Shown here piece by piece: positions 23,300 to 34,882 of a DNA stretch of 64,000 nt. The stretch is from Colius striatus (lineage: Eukaryota > Chordata > Aves > Coliiformes > Coliidae). Both the position numbers and the translations under genes were made by a program. The stretch's first letter is position 1; each line of letters opens with the position of its first letter. The stretch spans positions 22,546,501 through 22,610,500 of the forward strand of contig NC_084766.1 of NCBI RefSeq assembly GCF_028858725.1, written 5' to 3'. The notes under the pieces were generated by a model. The model saw only the letters and a program-made list of their open reading frames with translations, did not search any database and was not told the DNA's origin.

Positions 23300-26080
23300 G
23301 AATTAGCCTCCGATTAATCATTCAAATTAACGATCCCGAATAGAGATGCAAATTTAGTCGGTGTATGTAACTTTTCATGTGATAAGTTGAGAACACAATA
23401 ATAGATTTTTCTTTGTAAGTCATGCATAAATGCATTAATTTACATAATACTGTATGATAAAAAGGTTTTCTCCAAAGCCTATAGGGGTGTGTATTTCATA
23501 CCAAACCTTTCCATACGGATTAATGCTTGCCTCAGCCTTTCTACTGGATGGTTTCTCCTTCCTTGTCATAGTTAACTCTTCATGTCTCAGTTTGCTCATT
23601 CACTCCCCACTAATGTGTGCATATTTCAAATAGACTTACTAATGCTGTCTGCATGTTCACTCTCTTTTTATACATCTATAAACAAGATATACAATACACA
23701 ATATATACAATACCCTAATCTATTCTTATCCATGTGGGTCCAGTCTATGCTTGAGTCCTCTAGAAAGGTTTGCCCCAAGTGACTCCTGTCCTTTGGTGGG
23801 AGCTCTGTGGTAACTAAGGAGCTGGCATCAAAACCGCAAGCAAACACCAGCAACATGAGTCAGCCTGAGGCCTCTGAATCACAGAATGTGACCAAAGCAA
23901 ACCACAGACTTCATTTGCAGTGACAGTGATGGGTTTTGTCACTGCTACACTCAATGACCCAGATAATGCTGTTTCCCTATCATGGCTCCAATGTAGTAAC
24001 TGTCTTTAGTTAGCTCTGTGTTCCTCCTGTAGCAGAATACACAAAAAGTTTATCAGTCGGTTTAGTGACAGGCCAACAGCCTCTTACTGAAGTACTCTAA
24101 AACTATGTATACGTTCCTTTCTGCCATGGTATGGCATCAAGTGTTACAGATGCACCTTCCTGAGTCCCTGACTTGTGATCCAAGGCACATGTCTACTTCT
24201 GTCCCATGTGTGTATATGTTTTCACATGATGGGGTGCCTGCTATTTAGCCACATGGTGTGGAGGAACAGCAGGCAGTTGAGTTAGGGAGCAGAAAGGCAC
24301 AGGTTGATGGTGGATAATTTTTTCTTGTGGGTTCAATACCGTTGACATGGATGTATAGCAAACATCCTTGATAATATTTCCACATTTGTTTAGCCAGGAA
24401 TCAGCAGCCGTCATGTTCTGTGGGCATTATTGAAATGCTCCATAGGTGCTGTTTCCAGTTCTAACACCATGTTTCCTTTTAGATTCCTTGAAAACATTTT
24501 GTGCATTGTTTTAATAGCAGTCAAGGCAAAAGGCATAACAAACGTGCAAGAAAATTTGTTTTGAACAGCTCCACAGGGGTTATCTCACCTGATAAAAATA
24601 AGTATAGGCAAAATACTGGCAGGGGGTATTCACTGAATACTTGCTGAAGTGATGATACACTACAGTTCAGGCAAAACAATATGCAAAAGAAAGAATGATC
24701 CATTATTTACCGAACAGTAAACACTCTGGACTGAAATACATTTAATTTAAGTTTTGCAGCATATATTTTTGTATTTTGATGTGAAGTTTTTGTAAAGCAC
24801 ATTGTCACTTAACTATTGCCTGTCTTTGGCTCAATCTTTTTTCAGACACTGTATAAAAAACAATTCTTTGTTCATGCATCTGTTCACCTGCTCTATAAGG
24901 CATACCAATTCTTTTTGCACGTTCATTTTCTTTTGACCCATTTTTCAAGGAGTAGCCATACATTTTCTCTAGTTTCCTTTTGCATATGTTAAAAGAATCC
25001 CCCTCTTGAAAACCTGCTGTGTGCAATATACACTCTCAAACCTGTTCCTAAATTAGATAAAAGTAATTTCCAGTCAGTTGGTATGTTATGATCATTACTT
25101 CCTGTATTGATCTCTATTTGTTTTCCTCCTCCTGCCAACTCTGCCCACCTGTGAACTCTTATTGCTTAGTCTGCAGATTCATAACGACTGCAGCTTTCTT
25201 ATTTGCTACATACGCCTACAGACCCTAGGGAAAAAAATTGTGCAGTCTCTGAGTGCTACAGCTCTGCAAATAATAAATGACATAGGCAAAGTTTTCCTGG
25301 TGGAATCTGTCATTATTAGACGTGACAAACCATAATCTTCTCCACGTTCTAGTCTTCTAGTTTTATTTTTCCAGATATTTTTTAATGTCCTGAAGGTTTG
25401 TAGATTACTATTGCTTAGGATCACACCAGCCTCTCTGTAACTGTAGGTATAATATTTGATACTCCGGTAAAAAAAAGATAATTTTCATAGTAGTTTGCAT
25501 TTTAGTGGCTGTCTTATTTGGTTTCCGAATTCCCTTTGAAGTCTTGTCTAAAGAGAAGCTGGTCTTAGAAGCTTGTCCCCTGCTTAGCAGTTTGTTCTCT
25601 GCTGCTGTCTTAATCACTATCATTTTGATTATCTGAGGAAAAAATTGCTCTGAGATAAATTTATGTATTATGGTCCTTTGCAGGTAAATTGTGCAGGTTC
25701 TTTACAACATGTATTTCTTAATTATGCTTTCTGTTCTGAGGTCTGTGAACTAGTTACCTTTTAGGATATTTCTAACACTTAAAAATTCTCATTTATTTTA
25801 TGTAACTATTTCCTCTTCAAGTATAATTTAATCTTCCTAGTTTTTATTTTACATTTTATCTCTGTAGGTTAGGCCTCTTTTTACTGATGATAATAAAATC
25901 AGGTTTCTGATTGCTGAGGGATTTTTTTTCTTAAATAATCTCTTGTTTCTTGCTAATTAGTATTTTTCATTGCTATTCTGATCATTTTTTATTTAAAGGT
26001 GTATTTATTTTTATCTAAACTTCACAAGTTTCCATGACAACTCTCATGATTTTGTCTCGTTTTTACTCCAAGGAAATTTT
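23300..26080. other. Intergenic DNA, nothing recognised
   Basis: AT-rich sequence upstream of the BTAF1 promoter. All open frames are short and have no family resemblance. Confidence 0.6.
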
Positions 26081-26083
26081 AGA

Positions 26084-26570
26084 CTAGATGCATAACCTTC
26101 TTAGCCTCAGATCCCACAGCCTTTCCTCATAAGATTCTCCAGTCCCCTCATCATCTTGGTAGCTCTGTGCTGGACTCTCTCCAGAAGTTCTCTGTCCCTC
26201 TTGAGGTGGGGAGCCCAGAACTGGACACAGTACTGTAGATGAGGCCTCACCAGGGCAGAGTAGAGGGGGAGCAGAAACTCCCTCGACCTGCTGGTCACAC
26301 TCTTCTTGATGCATCCCAGGATGCCGTTGGCCTTCTTGGCCACGAGGGCACATTGCTGGCTCATGGTTATATTATTATATTATATAATTATTATATTATT
26401 ATAATATTATTATATTGTTAACCAGGACTCCCAGGTCTCTCTCTGCAGAGCTGCTCTCCAGTAGGTCAATCCCCAGCCTGTACTGGTGCATGGGTTGTTC
26501 CTTCCCAGATGCAGGACTCTGCACTTGTCCTTGTTGAACCTCATGAGGTTCCCCTCTGATCATGTTTTAA
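26084..26570 (-). mobile_element. CR1 LINE fragment interrupted by an AT-rich microsatellite
   Basis: The minus strand carries the CR1 region downstream of the reverse transcriptase: an [16 protein letters not shown] segment, a [25 protein letters not shown] segment, then gagagagtccagcacagagc. At 26364-26419 the element is broken by a run of ATT/TATA units. Both the 5' and the true 3' ends are missing. Confidence 0.9.
26364..26419. repeat. AT-rich simple repeat (ATT/TTATAT)n inside CR1
   Basis: About 56 bases made only of A and T apart from the flanks, built from TATTATTATA-like units. CR1 sequence resumes on the right side (ccaggactcccaggtctctc). Confidence 0.9.
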
Positions 26571-27278
26571 CATAGCACATTCAGGACAGTTTTCCTGAAT
26601 GAGAGGCTCCTGATATGACAAATAGAAAATTTGTGATTCTCTTTTGTGACCTTCTGTTCCCAGGGATTTTCTCTTGTGAGGTTGCATGGACTTATTCAGA
26701 AATGATACTCCTTGCCCTTCTCCAATATAAACAGAAATTTTGTACAAGGTTGTACAACCACCTCATTTCTGTTAGCCATGGTCTGTAATTTCTTCAGCGT
26801 TCACTTCCATGATTTCTAACTTCTCCTCTTCCAACTCATCTCTATTTTCCACCTGATTTCATAACAGATGAAAACTTAAATTACTGTATTCTTTGAATGT
26901 GTTTTATGTATAAAAATAGAAGTTTCTTAGTTTTGTCTAGCTGTTATCCATGCTTGTAATTTCAATAAATAGTTATAGTTTGGGTAGTTTATTGTTCCTA
27001 TGGCATGTTTTTTAGGAAATGATATAATCTATCAATTTCTTACAATTGTTCTTTTATTCTAAACACACTTTTTGTTTACACTTAAATCCACTCTCTTTTC
27101 ACCTGTCTGTGCAGGGTGTTGCTAGTAATTCCACCACTTCCTATGTTGAGATAAAGATGCATTCACTAAATCTAGCTTATGAACTCAGAGTATTAGGAGA
27201 GTAACAATATTAACTCACAGGGACAATTGCATCATTTTACTTGATCTCTCACTGACATTTGGAGATAATTTGCTTAGT

Positions 27279-27917
27279 GGATGAAGGAAAAGCTGTGGAT
27301 GTGGTTTACCTGGATGTTAGTAAAGCCTTAGACACTTTCCCACAGCATCCTCCTGGAGAATCTCTCTGTCCATGACTTGGACAAACATACTCTTCATTGG
27401 AACGGCCAGGCCCAGAGAATATTGGTGAATGGATTTAGATCCAGTTTCTGGATGGTGTTCCACAGTGGTGTTCACCAGGGCTCAGTATTGGGACCGGTTT
27501 TGTTTAATATCTTTTGTTTATGTTTTGTTTCAGTTATCTGGATGAGGGCATCAAGTGCACCCTCGGTAAGTTTGCAGATGACACTAAGCTGGGTGTCAGG
27601 ACCTTGCAGTGAGGTGGGAGTGGGCCTCTTCTCCCCAGTAATGAATGATAAGACAAGAGGAAACAGGCTCAAGTTGTGCTAGGGGAGGTTTAGATTGGAG
27701 ATGAGGAAGAACTTCTGAGATAGTTGCTAAGCATTGGAACAGGTTGCCCAGGGAAGTGGTGGAGTCGCCATCCCTGGAGATATTTAAAAGATATTTAAAG
27801 TGTAGACAAAGTGTTGAGGGATATGGTTTAGTGGTGGGCTTGGCAGTGTGAGGTTAGTGGTTGGACTTGATGATTTTAAAGATCTTTTCCAACAAAAATG
27901 ATTCTAGAGTTCTATGT
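27279..27917 (+). mobile_element. CR1 LINE, 5'-truncated with an internal deletion
   Basis: A gtggatgtggtttacctgga motif (near 27297) is followed by a decayed reverse-transcriptase segment with [18 protein letters not shown] residues and an ADDT-like block. The sequence then jumps at about 27606 to the 3' region (gacaagaggaaacaggctca, aggttgcccagggaagtggt, gttggacttgatgatttt). Frames are broken by stops. Confidence 0.88.
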
Positions 27918-28257
27918 TCTCCATTTATAGACAGAAATGGTTATAAATATGTTTATAATGCACATTATACATACATTTATACATAGGTATGCATACATAA
28001 ATAAAAATGAATTGCATATTTCATATTCACAAAGGTGATTAAGGGGAGAAAAGCTCCTGTCGGGCACCTAACTGGTCTTTTTAGGATCAAGGTAACAGGT
28101 TGAAATGAGCCACAGCTAGAGTCAAAGAGAAATTGAAATAATGAGGTAAAACTCTTTCTGTAAGTCCACAGGTTTTTCTACATAGGCCTGTGGAAAAATA
28201 GAACATGAAAATAACATGATAGAAACAAGTAGAGACTTTTAATGTTCTTCTATTATG

Positions 28258-29168
28258 TAAGCTTCAACATCTTTGTCAACAACCTGGATGAGGGGACAGA
28301 GTGTACCCTCAACAAGTTCGCTGATGACACCAAACTGGGAGCACTGGCTGATTCCCCAGAAGGCTGTGCTGCCATTCAGCGGGATCTCAACCGGCTTGAG
28401 AGTTGGGCAGAGAGGAACCTGATGAGGTTCAACAAGGACAAGTGCAGAGTCTCCCACCTGGGGAGGAAAAACCCCATGCACCAGTACAGAGAGAGACCTG
28501 GGAGTCCTGATTGATAATAAACTAACCATGAGCCAGCGATGTGCCCTCCTGGCCAAGAAGGCCAATGGCATCCTGGGATGCATCAAGAAGAGTGTGGCCA
28601 GCAGGTCGAGGGAGTTTCTTCTCCCCCTCTACTCTGCCCTGGTGAGGCCTCATCTGGAGTCTTGTGTCCAGGTCTGCGCTCCTCAGCTCAAGAGGGACAG
28701 AGAACTGGAGAGAGTCCAGCACAGGGCCACCAAGATGATGAGGGGACTGGAACATCTTTCTTATGAGGAAAGGCTGCAGGAACTGGGGCTGTTTAGTCTG
28801 GAGGAGACTGAGGGGAGATCTTATTAATATTTATAAATATCTGAAGGGTGGGTGTCAGGAGGTTGGGACATCCCTTTTTTCTATAGTAGCTAGCAACAAG
28901 ACAAGGGGTAATGGGATGAAGCTGGAACACAAAAAGTTCAATTTAAACAGAAGAAAAAACAATTGCACTGTAAGGGTGAGGGAGCCCTGGCACAGGCTGC
29001 CCAGGGATAGTGTGGAGGCTCCTTCCTTGGAGGTCTTTAAGACCCACCTGGACATGTTCCTATGCGACCTGGTCTAGGTGAACCTGCTTCTGTAGGGGGG
29101 TTGGACTAGATGATCTCTAGAGGTCCCTTCCAACCCTACCATTCTATGATTCTATGATTCTATGGTTC
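28258..29168 (+). mobile_element. CR1 LINE, relatively young 3' part
   Basis: Starts inside the reverse transcriptase ([26 protein letters not shown]) and runs through the full 3' region to ggttggactagatgatctct and an ATTCTATG tail. It is broken by frameshifts near 28495 and 28760 but still long in frame, so it is younger than most copies here. Confidence 0.94.
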
Positions 29169-31773
29169 TAAGCCTGTGTGGCTGTAAGTTTGGGTTTTTT
29201 TTTTTCTTTACTTAATTTTAGTAGTCAGACTGTTCTTTTTTCATGAGCTAAGGCAAGAGGGACATTTTCCTGTGCTGTAAAAAAAAAAAAGTGCATATAA
29301 TTCCAGTGTGCACAAACTGAATACAAAGAGCATAAATAGAAAAGCACCCTTGTCATCAGGGATGTAAGGATTCAGAAACACACTATAATGCTGAATAAAC
29401 AGGGCCAGAGGTTTCACATCTAGTCCAGCTCTTTCCAAAAGCTGTTGCTTTTCAAATATAGAAAAGAAAACTAATCTGTGGCCATCAGCACGAGTTCTGC
29501 TACAGTTAAAAACAAATCTGGTGAACATATACTTTGCTGTCTAATATAACTAATATATTAAATGATAGAAAACAATGTCCTTTTAATTAGTAAACACTGT
29601 TTCTCAGGAAATATTTTAGGCATATTAAAGATTTCTGGAGTGCAACCTTTTAAAATTAGGATTTACTATTCACCATATAACAGAATTGCTATTAAATAGC
29701 TCTGTGTGATATAGATATCAGGATGTGATGGTCCTGTTTTCCACTGAGGTGTGTAGACAAAGATGAATCAGCTGTAGCATTCATTTGCAATATTAGTTTA
29801 TACTTTCTTTTATTTACTATATGCCTTCCAAATCTGTATTTAAAAGTGATTAACAAATATTGACAATAGCTTGTAGTCTATCTTCTCCTTAAAGGGTTAA
29901 TTTTACTGTATTTTTCTTTGGTAGTATAACTTGCAGAGTAAAATCTTCTGTCTGTTTATGGTAGGAAGGGTCCTTTGAAGATCTGCATGAGGATCATCCT
30001 CGTCTGTGTCAACTTTCACCTGTCTTGGAGGCTCCTTCATCTTCCTTTGTGAAACATTCAGTCTTGAACGTTTCTCATAAAGGAAGAAAATGGCTCCTCT
30101 TTTCAGTATGACTCCACATTAACTTCCTTGCACAGATGGTTACTTCAGATTTGTTTGTTTCATTGTAACTAATTTATAACTACCTTTTGTGTGATCAGTA
30201 CAGTAACAACAACATTATAGTGTGTTTTGATACTGTCCTGAAAGCGTGCAATAAGATTGGTATGTATTTGTAATGAACAAATGGGGTTTGAGTCTCAGAT
30301 TCCTCAAAGGACAGGATTCCTGATAGCCAGTAAAATCCTGGTGTGTTTTCACTGTGTGAAACAGATCAGTAGTTTCTTACCTGACTGTCTGAAACTCTCA
30401 TTGGATTCTGGAGGGAATGTCTTCAGGATATTATACTTCACATAGAGTAGATTTAAAGCTGAAAGTGAAGCCTTAATTAGTTTTAAGCTCCCACATGACT
30501 TTATTACAGGATTAGAGGTGTGAGCGTTCCTGAATTTTTTTGATAACGGTTATTTACATCGGCATGGTGCTCACACAGAGCCATAGGCACGGCTTAGAAG
30601 ACTCAGATAAGAAGTTTGCAGGAACTCCTCCTTCAACATGTGCACTGTTTTAATACTCTGTAATCTTTCAGTCAGGTTTTACACATGGAGCTTTTGCCTA
30701 CTTCTTCCCTCACACTGATAATTCTCTCCCCCTAACATTTTGGTTTTTATTTTCCTTCCTCTTTCATTTTTTCTACTTTATTTTTTCCCCATCCTTCCCC
30801 CTAGTCCCCCCATTGTCTTCTCACCTCAAGAGGAAAGAGAGCCAAGTTTCCTCCTAACCTGATTCCTTTTTGTCATTTGTTTTTTCTGACTCTCCTCAAG
30901 AAGAAGAAATGGATCTGCAGGCTTGGTAATTGCTCTCCACTGGAACCAATAAAGCACAGTCTGCTGACAGCTGGAGCAAGTAAGAGTCAGCCTGGAGAGG
31001 AAGCAAACACTAGTGGTTGATAACAGCATGGAAGCCATTGCCTTTTGTTTGCACATACTTTTAAAACAGATTTCCATTCACAGTGACCAGGGATTCATAT
31101 CTCCTTGCTGAACCCAACAGAGAGTACATTCCTTCTTTCCCCAGCACGGAGCAGATTCTAAAGTGTAAATGGCCTTTAGGTGTCTGCATTTCTGGATGCC
31201 TCATGAGAAACATCTTAAGAAGGAAGTGATCTTCAGAAGCTAGTGCTCAGGTCATTTAACTGCTGGTCCTAGCACACTAGTTGTAGCAGTGCACCCTGAA
31301 TTTGAACAGTAACACATCACTGATTACTTTTGCTCATTGAAAAAAAAAAGCCTGCAGCTTGCAAAAAAATGGGAAAGGATTCTAGCTGTACTTGTGGCTC
31401 CTTGTATGTCATTCACCTTTTCCTCCAGCTGAGAGAAAAATAGTCACATGAAAACCTTTTTATCCCCTTTTTTGACAAATGTCTAAATTAGCTGTGCATG
31501 TAATGCAAATTTCTACATATAAATTCAGTCATATTCCTACGTTCTAGTCTTCTGATGGAGATGAGCTCTCTTTTTCCCAAGCTATTCTTGAGAGTCAGCC
31601 TTCTGCATGGAGTTTGTCTGAACTTTCTCCCATCACATTCCAAGAACCGCCTGAACATTTCCTAACTCAGTATGATAATACCTCAGGGCAAGCTGGCCCT
31701 GTGGCTTTACCACCCAATAAAAATCAGGCCCCCAATTAAATCATGACAGCAACAGAAAAAGAAGTTTTCTGTG

Positions 31774-31830
31774 AGTTCAATAGTTACATAGATTAGTATT
31801 AGTAACTATTAGTTCAATAGTTACATAGAT
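31774..31830 (+). repeat. 20-bp direct repeat pair
   Basis: agttcaatagttacatagat occurs at 31774-31793 and again at 31811-31830, separated by 17 bp. Confidence 0.95.
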
Positions 31831-32692
31831 GAAAACTCTTAGAACTCCTTCAAATATTTTTGTGCCGTCTCTGTTTTTTCTGTATCCATGTGTTTTTCTT
31901 CAAGATTTCACACTCAGGGCAGTGTGAAGCCAACACTGTTCAGCCAAGTCTTGCTTTTTATTGCTTTGTGACAGAACAGCGGCTATTTCCAGGTTTCCTG
32001 AGAACACAAACACAAGAGGCCACCACGATTTTATGACATTTTTATAGAGCTGTGAAATAAATAAGAGAAAAGTTATTGGGGTTTTTTTGTGGAATTTTTT
32101 CTTTTAGGAGTACAACTGTAACACAATATGCAGTTAAAAAACAAGAAACATTTCATTTCTTTCTCCACCATGTGGATTTATCAGTAATCGAATACTACAG
32201 ATGCAAATAGGCAGTGATGACTCAGCTGTGGAATTTGAGATAAATGTTAGTAACAGTTTATAATGTATTATGTGGGCTTAGCTCTGCCTTAATTCTGTTA
32301 GGAACAGTAGTGTGGAAAGCCTTACACTAAATTCTTAGAAAAGAAAGTATACAAATCAAACTTTGGTTATTTTCATATATTCATCTCCAAGCCATCTGTG
32401 GAAATATCATGTCTATTAATTTTGCTTGAAAAGAGAAATTCAACATAGTTATGAAACTGTATCTAAACTTTCCAAGGGTCCTACAGGAACTGTCCAAGGT
32501 CTGGTAACAGCTAGTGCTGATCCTAACTCCTCAAACCACATTTATCTTTGTACTGGACACCAGTGTTTCAACTCTCCAGAGAGTCCTAGCTCCCACATTT
32601 GGAAGTAACTAAGGATTGACTGTAGGGTCATAATTCAAACGCTAAAACAAAAATATGAAGGGCAAATGTTGTCCCTTTGTTCCCATTATGAA

Positions 32693-32755
32693 TACTACAT
32701 ACTGCAATATGTAGTACTACATGTAAAAAATATGTACTACATGCCTGTAGTACAT
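32693..32755. repeat. Cluster of perfect inverted repeats
   Basis: Three overlapping or adjacent structures are present. TACTACATA/TATGTAGTA (32693-32701 with 32708-32716) forms a hairpin. ATGTAGTACTACAT (32709-32722) is a palindrome. ATGTACTACA-TGCC-TGTAGTACAT (32732-32755) is a 10-bp stem with a 4-base loop. All share the GTAGTAC core. Confidence 0.9.
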
Positions 32756-34564
32756 ACATATAAAAAAAACCCAACCAAGTGCTTGTAATACTGGTCTCTA
32801 ATTCTTAGCTCCCTACTGAAGAATACCAGAAAAGTGGTTTTGTTGTTTTTTTAAAGACTCTGGCAATGTAGTAACCCATTTTGCCTCCAAATTAAAGAAA
32901 AAAGGCAAGTGAAAGAACAAATGCCTTAACATTTAGTGCTCAGTTCCATAACCGGTTTATATATTGAGAAGCTTCATTCCTCACACCACATGAATGAAGC
33001 TCACAATCAGAGATCTAATTGGAAATACAATTGACTAGCTGCTGTGAAAATGAGAAAGCTAATTACTTTATGCAATGAACAAAGCCAAAGTTGTTCTACC
33101 AGTTGCAAAGGCAGCAAAGCATTTGTAATTTGAATTTATATCCCAGAATCCTTTGATTTTGAGAACTTTTTGGATGTGTTACAAAACAACGGTTGCCAGA
33201 TGTCCCACATTTTTCAAATCTAGTCCTTATTTAGCAGTCATAAAAAACATGAATTCAGAAATCTGGGTTTTGTGCTGCTGCTAAAAGGCAAAAAAGTATT
33301 TTGGCTTCTGGCTTTGAACACTTTTTTTTTTCCAGTTTTCTAGTGTATACCTGTACTCTCTTGCTTTAGGCTTTGCAGCTGTGCTGCTTTTGAGGCAGTT
33401 TCTTAATTTCATAAGTTAAGTCTAGCATTCATGTTAATTGTTTATTTCAATATCGTGGTTGAGCTTTATCCTTTTCCTGATGGCTTTAAAATGACAAATT
33501 TGTTAAAGTGTAATAATTTACCTATTACATTAATACTATTTTCCATCCTCTAAACTAAGATTTCCTTTCCACCAAGTAGGAGCTGTTCCTGCTACTGTGC
33601 AGCTGCTGGCATGAATTTGTTGCACTACCTTCTTGAGACCCACTGAAGTGGCAGTTCAGAGGAGACTGTTCAATACATGTAGAGGTTATTTTGTAACCTA
33701 CATGAAGAGATTATTTTGTTCCAATTACATTACTCTGCTGTGCTGTAAAAAGAAACTGGTAAAAAATAGAACTGTAGAGCAGGACAGATATGACTGACAA
33801 AGAAGGAGGTATGAATATATCGGCACTGGTGACTTTGGCCAGTTGCAACAGGTAAGCTGATGATGCACAAGTTTCTTCATTTGGATGTGTTGCTGAGAAA
33901 ACTGTGAAATTTGCATGCACTAGGAAATTCTGAAACATATATAACCTATGGGATCAGAAAAAAAATACAGTCAGGATGGGATATCCAGGTTACTGAAAAG
34001 CAAGTTTTACATGTAGAGTATTCAAACTCCATTTGTTCCCATGTTTTTAGCAATCTGGGAAACAATCTGCTATACAGTGCAACCACGTCAGTTCAGTTGA
34101 TGGTAGAGAAAATCTGGAATTAAACTGCAATGCCACAGATTTTTAGCAATAATTCAAACTGCTATTTTAAAAATAAAGGATCAAGTGGACACAAATTTGC
34201 TTCACTCATTTCATAGTATTTTTTCTATAATCTCAATCCTAGTCTACCTTATAGTGTAGTACTTTATTATGAGCTTTGCATCTGGAAATTCCATACATTT
34301 TAAAGAAATGTAAAACAAAAGATAGAACTACAATCACTTAGACAGTTGTTTGTTTTAAGGTACAGGGTTCTGATTTTGCTAAAAGGAAGGACTACTTTAA
34401 TTCCCTCTGTACTGAGACTGAACCAAACATCTGTAGAAGCTAATATTACAGTAGAGACCAGTTCTCTACTACTGAAATTTGTATTTTCCTAATTTAAAAA
34501 AAACCAAATTGGTCCACATACAAAAGTAAAATGAGTAAGTCTAAGCTGAGCAAACATTGTCCTT

Positions 34565-34570
34565 TTTATT
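34565..34570 (-). terminator. Poly(A) signal AATAAA overlapping the DUSP11 stop codon
   Basis: The minus strand reads ...AAC TGA ATAAAA, so the last A of the stop codon is the first A of AATAAA. A T/G-rich stretch (ttttgtatgtgg) follows about 40 nt further on, a plausible downstream element. If used, the 3' UTR would be only about 10-25 nt. A second AATAAA on the minus strand lies near 34262-34267. Confidence 0.6.
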
Positions 34571-34882
34571 CAGTTCCAGTTGTAGCAGTCTCTTGGAGGT
34601 AAATCATAATGCTTTCTCTCTCCCTCTTCAGGTCCATAATCTAATGGCAGACCATAATTGTAATCAACTGCTACAACTGGTAATCTTTTGCTTTGTTCTG
34701 TCTCTCTGGTAGTTTCACCTTGAAAAAGTTTTCTTTCATAGTCTATTGAACTGTCTTCTTGGTGTACAGATGAAGATGAATGCATTGTTCGTGAAGAATA
34801 CGGTGCAAATCTGTTTTTTCCTCTACTAAATTCATCTGAGGGATGCATTCTCCTATTGTCTTCAGGACAATTCAGTCGATTA
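34570..34882 (-). CDS. DUSP11: DUSP11 coding exon 11, terminal
   Basis: 313 nt encoding residues 545-648 and the stop TGA. It is a Ser/Arg/Asp-rich tail ending PPRDCYNWN. The end resembles in style the aromatic C terminus of human DUSP11. The acceptor is ttcttgcag. Confidence 0.93.

Larger units (their letters stand above)
29170..34560. other. Intergenic DNA between BTAF1 and the DUSP11 3' end
   Basis: Unique AT-rich sequence with no recognised gene. It contains a 20-bp direct repeat (31774-31793 and 31811-31830) and a cluster of inverted repeats (32693-32755). Open frames are all short. Confidence 0.6.

Noticed and set aside
28528..29077. Overlapping plus-strand ORFs with an [16 protein letters not shown] sequence
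   Set aside because: Part of a frameshifted CR1 LINE, not a host gene.
29241..29528. 95-codon minus-strand ORF just after the young CR1
   Set aside because: No homologue recognised, no splice or promoter signals; likely random.
23300..34560. Search for FGFBP3, the human neighbour of BTAF1
   Set aside because: No frame with a cysteine-rich FGF-binding-protein pattern was seen in this interval.
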